A DNA stretch of 44,661 bases, taken from Psychrobacter sp. GTDB taxonomy: Bacteria > Pseudomonadota > Gammaproteobacteria > Pseudomonadales > Moraxellaceae. The translations under genes and the position numbers were made by a program. The stretch lies in assembly GCA_029267175.1 (NCBI GenBank), contig JARIDJ010000014.1, positions 1 through 44,661 of the forward strand, read 5' to 3'. The notes beneath the pieces were generated by a model, which did not search any database, was not told where the DNA came from, and saw only the letters and a list, made by a program, of their open reading frames with translations. The stretch's first letter is position 1, and each line of letters begins with the position of its first letter. This document shows positions 32,091 through 40,991 of the stretch, piece by piece.

Positions 32091-32531
32091 ATGACTGTCA
32101 AAGCCCGTTTCGAGCGCGTTATTAAGTCCAAACTGCTAACAGCAATCGTCAGTATCAGTATTGCTATGCTAACTATTAGTCCTGCAACAGCTGCGATAGA
32201 GATTGATGAGACAGACTTTGGTCCTTCTTATGAGACCATGGTTGTCGATACGGTAGTAGGTAAGCCGTTGCAGTTAGTAGCAGCTGTCACGGGTACAGCA
32301 GCGTATCTCGTTAGCCTACCCTTTGCATTAATTGGCGGCAATGCTGATCAGTCGCAACAAAAGCTTTTTGTCGAGCCTTGGGATGCTATGAGTCGCTGCT
32401 TAGGGTGTACGGTTGCCGAAGATAATTATTATAAGTCGCAAGCGGTTAGTGATAATACTATCCGTATCGTAGTAGATCAGCCCTCAGAGATTTTGATCAA
32501 TACTGATGATTATGTGATAGTAACGCCATAA
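32091..32531 (+). CDS. Small exported protein of unknown function
   Basis: I do not recognise a family. The protein has 146 aa. A basic N-terminus is followed by a hydrophobic stretch (LLTAIVSISIAMLTISPATAA) that looks like a signal peptide cleaved near residue 35. A second hydrophobic segment (LVAAVTGTAAYLVSLPFALIGG, about 62-83) may anchor it or form a membrane hairpin. There is a Cys pair in SRCLGCTV. The C-terminal half (SDNTIRIVVDQPSEILINTDDYVIV) is strand-rich. An AGGA site precedes the ATG and a bidirectional terminator follows, so it is a real single gene. Confidence 0.75.
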   Translation: MTVKARFERVIKSKLLTAIVSISIAMLTISPATAAIEIDETDFGPSYETMVVDTVVGKPLQLVAAVTGTAAYLVSLPFALIGGNADQSQQKLFVEPWDAMSRCLGCTVAEDNYYKSQAVSDNTIRIVVDQPSEILINTDDYVIVTP

Positions 32532-32608
32532 AACAGCAGATTGTCGCAGATTATAATAGCTTCACTATTAACGGTCTTATTACTATTTATTATTCAATTT
32601 CAGACAGC

Positions 32609-32638
32609 AAAAAGGCTAACCTAGAGTTAGCCTTTTTT
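32609..32638. terminator. Bidirectional terminator between the exported-protein gene and typA
   Basis: A 12-bp stem counting A/T pairs (AAAAAGGCTAAC / GTTAGCCTTTTT) with a 5-nt loop, A-run on the left and T-run on the right, between two convergent genes. Confidence 0.92.
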
Positions 32639-32668
32639 ATGGCAATAATTATTCAATCAAATTAACAA

Positions 32669-34516
32669 TTAAGCGCCTTTCTTACGACCATGACGCTTAC
32701 GCTCACTTTCAGTCAAATAACGCTTACGCAGACGAATAGCTTTTGGCGTTACTTCCACTAACTCATCATCTTGAATGAACTCAAGCGCTTGCTCAAGGGT
32801 AAACTTGATAGCCGGCGTCAAAGTCAACGCTTCATCCGTACCACTAGCACGAACGTTAGTTAGCTGCTTAGCCGTCGTTGGGTTCACCGCCATGTCATCG
32901 TTACGAGAGTTTAGACCAACGATCATACCTTCATAAACTTCTAGCTGTGGCTCAGCAAATAGCTTACCGCGTTTTTGTAGGTTAAATAAGGCAAAACCTA
33001 AGCAAACACCTTTTGCCATAGAAACTAACACACCGTTAGAGCGGCCACCGACATCACCAATCTTTTGTGGACCATAATGTGAGAAGCTTGAGGTCATGAT
33101 ACCCGTACCTGAGGTCAGAGTTAAGAACTCAGAGCGGAAACCAATCAGGCCACGAGCTGGGACAGTCGCTTCGATACGCATGCGACCTTTACCATCGAGC
33201 TCCATGTTAGTCATCTCACCTTTACGTAAGCCAACTTGCTCCATGATAGCGCCTTGATGCTCTTCTTCGATATCAAAAACCACATTTTCATACGGCTCTT
33301 GTAGTTTACCATCGACTTCTTTGACGATAACCTCTGGGCCTGACACGCCTAGCTCAAAACCTTCACGGCGCATATTTTCAATCAGTACTGACAGATGCAG
33401 CTCGCCGCGACCTGATACTTTGAACTTGTCAGGAGACTCAGTATCTTCAACGCGCAGTGCCACGTTATGAATCAGCTCACGCTCTAGACGCTCACGAATA
33501 TTACGCGAGGTGACAAACTTACCTTCGCGACCAGCAAATGGTGAGTTATTCACCTGAAAGTTCATCGAAACAGTAGGCTCATCAACCGTTAATGGCGGTA
33601 AAGCTTCGACATGGCTAGGATCACAAATCGTATCAGAGATATTTAACGCATCAATACCAGTAATACAGATAATATCACCGGCTTGTGCGTCTTCTACTTC
33701 AATACGATCAAGACCATGATAGCCCATAATCTTCAAAATACGGCCGTTACGAGTGTTGCCATTTTTATCGATAACCGTCACTTGCGTATTGGTTTTAACT
33801 TTACCGCGCTGAATACGGCCGATACCAATAACCCCTACGAAGCTATTATAGTCAAGGCTTGAGATTTGCATACGAAAAGGCGCATCGGCATCGACTTGTG
33901 GGGGCTGTACTACATCAACGATGGTTTTAAATAGCGGAGTCATATCCTCAGCTAAATTATCCGCTTCAAGACCGGCAATACCATTTAGCGCTGAGGCATA
34001 AACAATAGGAAAATCTAACTGCTCATCGGTTGCACCAAGATTGTCAAATAGATCAAAGATCTGATCCATAACCCAATCAGGACGAGCGCCAGGACGATCG
34101 ATTTTGTTGATAACTACGATAGGCTTCAAACCTTGCTCGAATGCTTTTTGTGTTACAAAACGAGTTTGCGGCATCGGACCATCAACCGCATCAACGACCA
34201 ATAACACGCAGTCAACCATTGACATAACCCGCTCAACTTCACCACCAAAATCGGCGTGACCTGGGGTATCGACAATGTTAATACGGTATTCGGTATCATC
34301 TGATTTGTCTGTCCATCTGATAGCGGTGTTTTTAGCCAAAATAGTGATACCACGTTCTTGCTCAATATCACCTGAGTCCATTGCGCGTTCAGCAATATTA
34401 GCACGATCACCAAAAGTACCTGATTGATGTAATAATTTATCAACTAAGGTAGTTTTGCCGTGGTCAACGTGGGCAATAATTGCAATATTACGTAAATGTT
34501 TAATATCGTTCGCCAT
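32669..34516 (-). CDS. typA: Ribosome-associated translational GTPase TypA/BipA
   Basis: Translation-factor GTPase of 615 aa that helps 50S assembly and growth in the cold or under stress. The G domain opens with [19 protein letters not shown], then ITILAKNT (switch I region), [16 protein letters not shown] (G3) and NKIDRPGA (G4). Domain II, the EF-G-like domains and a C-terminal TypA-specific region ([18 protein letters not shown]) follow. It ends with a basic tail (RKKGA). It appears to be monocistronic, with a long upstream region to the porin gene. Confidence 0.97.
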   Translation of the reverse strand: MANDIKHLRNIAIIAHVDHGKTTLVDKLLHQSGTFGDRANIAERAMDSGDIEQERGITILAKNTAIRWTDKSDDTEYRINIVDTPGHADFGGEVERVMSMVDCVLLVVDAVDGPMPQTRFVTQKAFEQGLKPIVVINKIDRPGARPDWVMDQIFDLFDNLGATDEQLDFPIVYASALNGIAGLEADNLAEDMTPLFKTIVDVVQPPQVDADAPFRMQISSLDYNSFVGVIGIGRIQRGKVKTNTQVTVIDKNGNTRNGRILKIMGYHGLDRIEVEDAQAGDIICITGIDALNISDTICDPSHVEALPPLTVDEPTVSMNFQVNNSPFAGREGKFVTSRNIRERLERELIHNVALRVEDTESPDKFKVSGRGELHLSVLIENMRREGFELGVSGPEVIVKEVDGKLQEPYENVVFDIEEEHQGAIMEQVGLRKGEMTNMELDGKGRMRIEATVPARGLIGFRSEFLTLTSGTGIMTSSFSHYGPQKIGDVGGRSNGVLVSMAKGVCLGFALFNLQKRGKLFAEPQLEVYEGMIVGLNSRNDDMAVNPTTAKQLTNVRASGTDEALTLTPAIKFTLEQALEFIQDDELVEVTPKAIRLRKRYLTESERKRHGRKKGA

Positions 34517-34945
34517 ATAAAATGCTCGTTTTGTCTTAATGAGATGCAGTAGCCGTCTGTACTGCTGGATAAATTTATTACTAATTTAGCAAAAGGTTTA
34601 CGAAGTTATCAGATAGTTATCAGATAAATAACAACTAAATAAGAGGCATGAACGTGATAATTACTACCTTAGAGCCTTGAACAATATATTCAGAGCAATG
34701 GAGCATTTATTAACGTAAGTCGTACTACGTAAAAGACTAGCAATGACCACTTTATCGGCTAAATTTCGACGATAAAGTAAGGTTTGTCAATTTGCAAAAT
34801 GTTTGGGCGGCTAGTATAACATTATTACAAACACTTTTTTGCAATAAGTTATTTATATCATTGCTTTTTTTAAGCTATAAAAAAAGCCACCCATTAGGGC
34901 GGCTCTTTTGTACTATAACTCAATCGTTAAACAATAAGCTACGAC
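34517..34945. other. Intergenic region between typA and the porin gene
   Basis: About 429 bp between two minus-strand genes. It holds the porin gene's terminator (34879-34904), a 9-bp inverted repeat ACTTTATCG (34749-34757) / CGATAAAGT (34770-34778) and two head-to-tail copies of AGTTATCAGAT (34604-34614, 34615-34625). The typA promoter is presumably here; on the minus strand a TATACT-like -10 lies around 34820, but its -35 is weak. No small gene is credible. Confidence 0.5.
34879..34904 (-). terminator. Terminator of the OmpA/OprF porin gene
   Basis: On the minus strand AGCCGCCC, a 4-nt loop and GGGTGGCT form a stem with one mismatch, followed by seven T. It lies about 40 bp after the porin stop. 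Confidence 0.88.
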
Positions 34946-36145
34946 TTACTGGATAACCATATCTTTAGTTTGTTCAACAGTCATCGTTTTGTCACCAGTG
35001 ATGATGGCATAGACGCGACGGTTCATAGCACGACCTTCTTCAGTGTCGTTTGGAGCGATAGGTTGGTCATAACCATAACCTACTGTTGATAGACGGTTTG
35101 GAGCAACGCCAAATTCGTTAGTCAACATAGATTTGACTGCTACAGCACGAGCTTCTGATAGACGTTGGTTGTAACGTGCAGATGGGCCAGTTTTTGATGC
35201 ATGACCTTCGATGCGAGCTGTTGAATTAGGATACTCGCGCATCTTCTCAGCTACTTTAGCAATTTCAGGCTGGTACTGTGATTTGATAACAGATTTGTCG
35301 TTATCAAAGAACACACGTAGCTCCATTTTTAGCTCATCGATAACATCAACGTCTACTGGGCAACCGCGCTCGTCAACTACCACGTTCATTGGGGTACCTG
35401 GGCAAGCATCAAGTCTATCGACAACGCCATCACCGTCAGAGTCAACATCTTCTTCGATTACGACTACTGGTGGCACGTATACATCAGGCTCTACTACTGG
35501 TGGTACTGCTACGGTAGGCTTCAAGTGACCACCTAGTACGACTTCTAGACCAGCTAAGGCCATGCCTTCCCACCAGTTGTTATCGAAGTTATGGATAGCA
35601 CGAGCTTCACCACGTAGACTTAGTGCATCATTGATGCGATACATAGCACCTAGACCTAAATTACCGATCGTATCTTTAGTGCCTGAAACTTTGTTACCAG
35701 CACTGTCTTCGATTTTAATTTTAGATTGACCAGCACCTATTAAACCATAAGGTTTAAATGCATTCTCAGTATAACCACTGAACTCTTCAAAACCGATCAA
35801 GAAGTTACCAGAGATCATTTCTTGTTCAGCATCAAAAGTAGCGGTACTTACTCCAGCGCCTTGATCTACTCGTGCAGCATCAGTATTAGAAACACCATAT
35901 TCGACTTGGAACTGAGTAGATGGCGTTAATTCGATACCAAGGGCGGCACCAGTATATAGCCCATCTTCTTTGTAAAAACTTTCTTGAGTACCATCATAGT
36001 TATATAACAAATCAGATTGCTCATCATCAGCGCCTTCGCTGTAATGATAACCTAGTAATAACGGGCTGATAGTAACACCAGCATTAGCGGCTAGTGGGGC
36101 TGCTGTTACAGCAAACAGAGCCAAAGCTATTTTATTCAATTTCAT
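34946..36145 (-). CDS. OmpA/OprF-family outer-membrane porin
   Basis: Outer-membrane protein of 399 aa. A classical signal peptide ends at LAANA (residue 22). Residues about 23-210 form an eight-strand-type beta barrel (VTISPLLLGYHYSEG..., alternating hydrophobic strands). Then come a Pro/Val-rich hinge, a calcium-binding TSP3-like repeat with DSDGDGVVDRLDACPGTP and a Cys pair, and a C-terminal OmpA peptidoglycan-binding domain (LRVFFDNDKSVIK, RIEGHASKTG, NQRLSEARAVAVK, LSTVGYGYDQPIA). It anchors the outer membrane to peptidoglycan and may be a low-conductance pore. An AT-rich region upstream has an exact TATAAT on the minus strand (36234-36239). Confidence 0.95.
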   Translation of the reverse strand: MKLNKIALALFAVTAAPLAANAGVTISPLLLGYHYSEGADDEQSDLLYNYDGTQESFYKEDGLYTGAALGIELTPSTQFQVEYGVSNTDAARVDQGAGVSTATFDAEQEMISGNFLIGFEEFSGYTENAFKPYGLIGAGQSKIKIEDSAGNKVSGTKDTIGNLGLGAMYRINDALSLRGEARAIHNFDNNWWEGMALAGLEVVLGGHLKPTVAVPPVVEPDVYVPPVVVIEEDVDSDGDGVVDRLDACPGTPMNVVVDERGCPVDVDVIDELKMELRVFFDNDKSVIKSQYQPEIAKVAEKMREYPNSTARIEGHASKTGPSARYNQRLSEARAVAVKSMLTNEFGVAPNRLSTVGYGYDQPIAPNDTEEGRAMNRRVYAIITGDKTMTVEQTKDMVIQ

Positions 36146-36723
36146 GGACTTCCTCCAAAGGGTAATTTAAGTGATACATCAAGTAACACTGCTTCCTAAG
36201 ATACGTTAAAAACATATTTATCACGAACTTGTGATTATACAACAAAAGTAATTAGGGAGTAGCTTATCGATTATTAATTGAGTTTACAACTTTTTTTGTC
36301 AAGCAGCTACACATTATTACATGATAATAGGATAACTAAAACAAATTGCAACCCCTTTACAGATACTAACTGCCACAACATTGGTCTTTTTGTTTTTAAA
36401 TATAGACTTATAGTTACTAAACCTACCCAAAGAATATCAATTTCTTTGTTTGTTGTATCTTTATATTTTAGTACAACCTTTGCGATTTCTCTATCGATAA
36501 AACTCTGTATTCACTAATTAAAACACTCTTTGACAGTTGGGATAAATTCTGTTTATATATATTAGTAGACATTTTTCTACTATCACAGCTAGTTAGCTAT
36601 TAAGCTAAATCACTATTTTAAACTGATTGAATCTCACTATCTCACGCTTACTATCGCTTGTTTGCTTTATACAACCAACCATATGCATTTAATTATCAAT
36701 TAAACTATAGGTGGTTTTAGCTC
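36146..36723. other. Long AT-rich intergenic region with porin and pseudopilin promoters
   Basis: About 578 bp between divergent genes. On the minus strand there is an exact TATAAT (plus 36234-36239) preceded by TTG (near-extended -10), and further upstream TTGACA (plus 36297-36302) that is not well spaced to it. The porin leader would be about 85 nt. A short open frame inside (36278-36517) has no ribosome-binding site and no recognisable sequence. The pseudopilin gene's ribosome-binding site AGGTGG is at the right end. Confidence 0.5.
36234..36239 (-). promoter_or_regulatory. Candidate -10 element of the porin gene
   Basis: An exact TATAAT on the minus strand, with TTG directly before it, lies about 90 bp upstream of the porin ATG. 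The -35 position shows no good match, so it may rely on the near-extended -10. Confidence 0.45.
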
Positions 36724-37503
36724 ATGTCAATATTCAACAGAATTTCAACAAGTAGCTTTGTTAATAAAGATCTTATAAGCTATCTTACTGGCAATGTCAT
36801 TTTTAATCAGCTAATAAGGTTTTATAAAGCTATATCTTTAAGAATTTATAGATTTGGCAACATTCTGCGTTACTTACAAGCGCTCAAAAAACGTTGGCTC
36901 ACTTATTCTCCGCTGTTTTTAGCATCAACGCTTAAAGCTTTTAGTATTAATAAAAAGTCCAATAACTCACTTAGTAAAACCAGTCGCGGATTCACTTTAC
37001 CTGAGCTAATAGTCACTGTTTGCGTACTAGCTATCCTCGCTGTCATTGCCACGCCGCCCATTATAAAACAGCTGACTAGAATGGAGGCTAAGCGTATTAG
37101 ATATGCTCTAACCACAGCGATAGCTACTGCAAAGGCCGAGAGCTATATTAGACGCCAAAATCTAATTGTTTGTTTGGCAGACTTGCAAGGTCGTTGTAAT
37201 AAAAATAATGATAAAGCGATACTGTTGTTTTTTGATATTAACGATAATAAAAACTTTGATGAAAATGTCGATGAGTTATTGGATAAACAGCGACTCGCTC
37301 CTAGGTATTCGCGGCTACAGCTTCGCGCTGGCAATCGTCACTACATAAAGTTTTGGGGAGATAGCGGTAAGCCTCGTGGGTTTTTTGGTCATATAAAATA
37401 TTGTCCCACTTCTAGCTACAATCAAAGTATGTATCAAATCTCTTTTAATCAAGTGGGTATCGTCAAATACAAACCTAGTCAAGCGCATCCTACGGGCTGC
37501 TAG
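36724..37503 (+). CDS. FimT/GspH-type pseudopilin with an unusually long leader
   Basis: Minor pilin-like protein of 259 aa. A prepilin-peptidase site RGF-TLPELIV is clear: cleavage after Gly89 gives Phe1 and Glu5, followed by the hydrophobic helix VTVCVLAILAVIATPPI. The mature part resembles FimT/GspH: AKAESYIRRQNLIVCL, FDINDNKNFDENVDELL, a Cys near each end. The leader before cleavage is 89 residues, far beyond the usual 6-25, and is basic with hydrophobic patches. The ATG has AGGTGG 9 bases upstream, and no other Met occurs before the cleavage site, so the long leader seems genuine. No other pilus gene is beside it; it stands alone between porin and recO. Confidence 0.85.
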   Translation: MSIFNRISTSSFVNKDLISYLTGNVIFNQLIRFYKAISLRIYRFGNILRYLQALKKRWLTYSPLFLASTLKAFSINKKSNNSLSKTSRGFTLPELIVTVCVLAILAVIATPPIIKQLTRMEAKRIRYALTTAIATAKAESYIRRQNLIVCLADLQGRCNKNNDKAILLFFDINDNKNFDENVDELLDKQRLAPRYSRLQLRAGNRHYIKFWGDSGKPRGFFGHIKYCPTSSYNQSMYQISFNQVGIVKYKPSQAHPTGC

Positions 37504-37557
37504 TTTTATCTAAGGATGACTAGTCTTAAATGATGCTTATTGTTTTGTGTAACGGTT

Positions 37558-38397
37558 TTATTGGTAGCGTTGTTGCTGCTGCCATAATAAGCGACTCTGT
37601 AGCGGCTGATAATCGAGTAATTGATCGATAAGCTGACGATTTAGACGCGACCATGAGTTAATAGTAGCGGCGGTAATACCAAGCTTAGCCATTGCTAGTA
37701 TCTCTTCACCCCTAAATAGGCTCGATGTAGGAGCTGATTCTGTAGGAGCTTCTGCTATCACTGGCATAAAACCAGTATCCGCTAAAAATCGATAAGTGCT
37801 TTCAGCATCAATCGCCTCTAAGCTACTATCTTCTGTCAAGCTCAAAGCAAACCCTAGCTCTTTAAATAACTGCTGCTCAAACTGGCGTAAGCACAAGCGT
37901 AGCTCTTCTGCGCTCAGCGGTTGCTTGAGTAGATTTAGGCTATTTTGATAGTATTGCCATAATACTGGCATAGGGTCTTCGGTAGGTAATAGCTTCCATA
38001 ATATCTCATTAAGATATAAAGCGGCATACTGCTGTTGACCACGAATTTGGCCGTAGCGCTGAGTAGTACTAGATGCTGATGATTGAATAGTTTGGCTAGT
38101 TTGATTAGCTAAATAATCAGAGGAGGCGTTAGTAACTTGTTTATCTGTCTTGTCTGTTTGCTCAAGCGTTTGGTTGTCTCTTATAGGGCGCTCAAACGGA
38201 CTGATAGTCATTTGGGTAAAAGTTTTTAGATCACGCTTACCGGTAGCAAAAAGCTGTAGAGGTTCAAATAGCGGCGCGCCTTTTTTGCCGATACCATGAA
38301 CGACGCCGTGCTGCTCGGAGAACAGATAATAGATAGCGCGCTTTTCTTGATAAGAGCGCTGATGTAATAAATAACCTACTAATGGCTCATTACGCAT
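37558..38397 (-). CDS. recO: DNA repair protein RecO
   Basis: RecFOR-pathway mediator of 279 aa that anneals DNA and loads RecA onto SSB-coated single strands. The N-terminal OB fold has GYLLHQRSYQEKRAIYYLFSEQHG and GIGKKGAPLFEPLQLFATGKRDLKTF. The helical C-terminal part (YAALYLNEILWKLLPTEDP, LRLCLRQFEQQLFKELGFAL) fits the family, which in gammaproteobacteria lacks the zinc Cys. A Gln/Ser/Thr-rich insertion lies around residues 75-115. It is the last gene of the lepA-to-recO series, 50 bp after era. No terminator was found after it. Confidence 0.92.
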   Translation of the reverse strand: MRNEPLVGYLLHQRSYQEKRAIYYLFSEQHGVVHGIGKKGAPLFEPLQLFATGKRDLKTFTQMTISPFERPIRDNQTLEQTDKTDKQVTNASSDYLANQTSQTIQSSASSTTQRYGQIRGQQQYAALYLNEILWKLLPTEDPMPVLWQYYQNSLNLLKQPLSAEELRLCLRQFEQQLFKELGFALSLTEDSSLEAIDAESTYRFLADTGFMPVIAEAPTESAPTSSLFRGEEILAMAKLGITAATINSWSRLNRQLIDQLLDYQPLQSRLLWQQQQRYQ

Positions 38398-38447
38398 CTA
38401 TTATTACCTCAGCGTTTATCACTCTACAATTAACAGGGCCAGTGCTA

Positions 38448-39554
38448 TTAGTAACCTAGACTGCTCAAGGCGCGCTCGTCATCAGACCAGCCTTTTTTGA
38501 CCTTAACCCAAAGCGTTAACATAACTTTTTTACCAAAAAGCAGCTCCATATCCTTACGAGCATCCATCCCAACTTGCTTGATACGTTGACCTTTCTCACC
38601 AATGACGATAGCTTTTTGACCGCTACGTTCAACAAAAATAGTCGCATCAATAAAGGTCATAGCCTTGCGTGGGCGACCTGTTTTAGGATCTTTATGCGCC
38701 GCTTCGTCTTTGAATTCATCAATTTGGACGGTTAAATCGTAAGGAACCTCATCACCAGCGCTACGCATTATTTTTTCGCGGATGATTTCACTAGCCAAAA
38801 AGCGCTCTGAGCGATCAGTTATTTGCTCAGTATCATAGATAGGATCAGCTACTGGCAGATGTGAGGCAATCACTTCTTGCAAGCGATCCAAGTTTTGATT
38901 TTTTAAGGCAGAAACTGGCACAATATCAGCAAAATCAAAACTATCGTTAAAAGTTTCAATCAAAGGTAAGAGAACGCCTTTGTCTTTAAGAGTATCGGCT
39001 TTATTGATAATAAGCACTACCGTTAGATCGGTCTCTCCAAGCTTTTGCAAAGTCAAGAGATCATCGTCACGCCACTGATCGGAATCCACGACAAACAATA
39101 CTAAATCAACGTCTACTAGAGCGGATAGTGCCGCTTTATTCATCCGCTCATTAATAGCGCGCACTTCATTGTGATGAATGCCAGGAGTGTCAACAAACAC
39201 GGCCTGCATCTCATTGGTGCTCAAAATACCATGAATACGATGGCGGGTGGTTTGCGGTTTACGTGAAGTAATGGAGAGTTTTTGACCCAAAAGATGATTC
39301 ATCAGTGTTGACTTACCGACGTTTGGACGCCCAACAATAGCGACATAACCTGCTTTAAAATCGCTAACTCTCTCGTAGCTATTACTAGTAGAAAAAAAGC
39401 TATCGATAGCTTCGTCATTATCAGCATTGTCATTGACTGCATCAGCTTCACTATCGTCTGCTGCTTGTACAGTCGTTAATGAAGCGCCTATTGTTCTATG
39501 GCTATCAGTTAGCTGCTCTTCTTGATTCTGCTGGTTTTCAGTATTTTCGGTCAT
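38448..39554 (-). CDS. era: GTPase Era
   Basis: Ribosome-assembly GTPase that binds the 3' end of 16S rRNA, 368 aa. After about 66 residues of acidic, Gln/Asn/Asp-rich extension comes the G domain with GRPNVGKS (residues 75-82), DTPGIHHNE (G3) and NKAD (G4), and then a KH domain with the VIGEKGQRIKQVG loop near the C-terminus. E. coli Era has 301 aa, so the N-terminal extension is extra. No Met occurs between the ATG and the P-loop, so the extension is probably translated, although the ribosome-binding site is weak. It follows rnc as in most gammaproteobacteria. Confidence 0.97.
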   Translation of the reverse strand: MTENTENQQNQEEQLTDSHRTIGASLTTVQAADDSEADAVNDNADNDEAIDSFFSTSNSYERVSDFKAGYVAIVGRPNVGKSTLMNHLLGQKLSITSRKPQTTRHRIHGILSTNEMQAVFVDTPGIHHNEVRAINERMNKAALSALVDVDLVLFVVDSDQWRDDDLLTLQKLGETDLTVVLIINKADTLKDKGVLLPLIETFNDSFDFADIVPVSALKNQNLDRLQEVIASHLPVADPIYDTEQITDRSERFLASEIIREKIMRSAGDEVPYDLTVQIDEFKDEAAHKDPKTGRPRKAMTFIDATIFVERSGQKAIVIGEKGQRIKQVGMDARKDMELLFGKKVMLTLWVKVKKGWSDDERALSSLGY

Positions 39555-39611
39555 ATGATTGGCTTTATCTTTGTAGTTAAAATGAGAGTTTTTGTAGTAG
39601 TAGCACTGCTG

Positions 39612-40436
39612 TTAGGGAGCTTTTTTTATGGCTGCTGGTAGTTTATGTAGCTGGTTAATCATCAGCTCAGCCGCTTTTTGTTCAGCAATACGGCGACTTT
39701 CGCCGGATTCAACAACATCGGCACAATGATCGATATTTACCTGACAACGAACCACAAATATTTGGTGCGGAGCATTGCCTTGAGTTTCCATTAACTCATA
39801 AATGGGTAGATCAAATTGCTTAGATTGTAGCCATTCTTGTAAACGACTTTTGGCATCTTTGAGCACTTTTTGTTCATTGACATTTTCGATCAATTCGCCA
39901 TACCATGACAGCACACAGCGGCGAGTGATATTGATATCTTGACTATCAAGATATATCGCTCCTATCAGTGATTCTACGGCATCCGCCAAAATAGAAGCTC
40001 GGTTACGGCCTCCACCTTTACGCTCACCCACGCCCAAAATTAGATGATTAGATAGCTCAAGGTTTTGTGCTATGGTGACTAGCGACTCTTGACGTACTAA
40101 GGTCGCGCGCATACGTGTCAAACGGCCCTCATTTTGCGTAGGATAACGATGGTATAGAGCTTCGCCAACAATCATACCTAGTAAGGCATCGCCTAAAAAC
40201 TCTAAACGCTCATAATTTGTCTTGCTATCAAAAGAGCGGTGAGTCAAAGCCAGCTTGGGTAAGCTTAAGTCCTTAAACACATAACCTAACTTGCGTGTCA
40301 GTACTTCTAAATGCTGAGTAAAGCTTGAGCTTATTATTAAAGACTCCGTAGAAGTACTTTGTTTATTACTAGCAGGTGACTGTTTATGCTGCGGATTCGA
40401 TTTCATGCGTGGCTTTTGGCTATCCTTTAAGGTCAT
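39612..40436 (-). CDS. rnc: Ribonuclease III
   Basis: Double-strand-specific endoribonuclease of 274 aa that processes rRNA precursors and many mRNAs. The catalytic signature ERLEFLGDALLGMIVGEAL and the second acidic motif DAVESLIGAIYLD are present; a C-terminal double-strand-RNA-binding domain (DAKSRLQEWLQSKQFDLPIY ... AEQKAAELMINQL) follows. About 45 residues of Ser/Lys/Gln-rich extension precede the domain, compared with E. coli (226 aa). A second in-frame ATG 30 bases downstream is possible but has no good ribosome-binding site. It is 40 bp after the DUF4845 gene and 57 bp before era. Confidence 0.97.
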   Translation of the reverse strand: MTLKDSQKPRMKSNPQHKQSPASNKQSTSTESLIISSSFTQHLEVLTRKLGYVFKDLSLPKLALTHRSFDSKTNYERLEFLGDALLGMIVGEALYHRYPTQNEGRLTRMRATLVRQESLVTIAQNLELSNHLILGVGERKGGGRNRASILADAVESLIGAIYLDSQDINITRRCVLSWYGELIENVNEQKVLKDAKSRLQEWLQSKQFDLPIYELMETQGNAPHQIFVVRCQVNIDHCADVVESGESRRIAEQKAAELMINQLHKLPAAIKKAP

Positions 40437-40476
40437 TGAGTTAGCAGCTCGTAGCTAATCTTTGAAGGTTTGTTAG

Positions 40477-40866
40477 TTACTCTGCTGAAGCGGGATCAAT
40501 ATCGCCTTCGAAGCGATTAACAATATCAACATTTGCAAATAAGTTATTAGTTTCTTTATAATCTTTATAAATAGCCAGTTGGCCAGGTTTTTTATTAGTA
40601 AAAGTAAAAATATCTTCGGCGTTTGTATTATAGTAAGCATTGATGCTCAGTTGCCGATTGACACGTTCAAGGAACTGACCAGTAGTCTCGTTATTAGTAT
40701 TAGCCTCTTTTAATTGATCCGCTAGTAACTTAGTCAACTGATAATCCCCTACTTGCGCAGGCACAATGGCAATAGCCAACTTACCGGCCACGACTATGAT
40801 AATCAATATCAAAATGATACTAGTGACACTAGCACCGCGCTGTGAAGATAAACTGCTTTGATTCAT
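40477..40866 (-). CDS. DUF4845 membrane protein of the lepB-rnc cluster
   Basis: Small single-pass membrane protein of 129 aa, function unknown. A helix (TSIILILIIIVVAGKLAIAIVPA, about residues 14-36) near the N-terminus resembles a pilin-type or signal-anchor segment, after SSQRGAS. The rest is a periplasmic-type domain (YQLTKLLADQLKEANTNNET...). Its position between lepB and rnc matches a conserved gammaproteobacterial arrangement, the main reason for the DUF4845 label. The frame extends to an ATG at 40896 without a ribosome-binding site; ATG 40866, with AGGA 9 bases upstream, is preferred. Confidence 0.85.
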   Translation of the reverse strand: MNQSSLSSQRGASVTSIILILIIIVVAGKLAIAIVPAQVGDYQLTKLLADQLKEANTNNETTGQFLERVNRQLSINAYYNTNAEDIFTFTNKKPGQLAIYKDYKETNNLFANVDIVNRFEGDIDPASAE

Positions 40867-40991
40867 CCTGACGCTTCCTAAGACAGCTGTTATCATTAAT
40901 TAATAGATAAGTTGGCCAATGCTTTAAGAGATAATTAGGGTACGGCTACTATCGATATTAGCACAATAGTTTAACACTACAACTGCTAACG

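Noticed and set aside
36278..36517. Open frame of 79 codons in the porin/pseudopilin gap
   Set aside because: No ribosome-binding site, a Phe/Ser/Thr-rich AT-driven sequence without domain character, and it overlaps the probable upstream promoter region of the porin gene.
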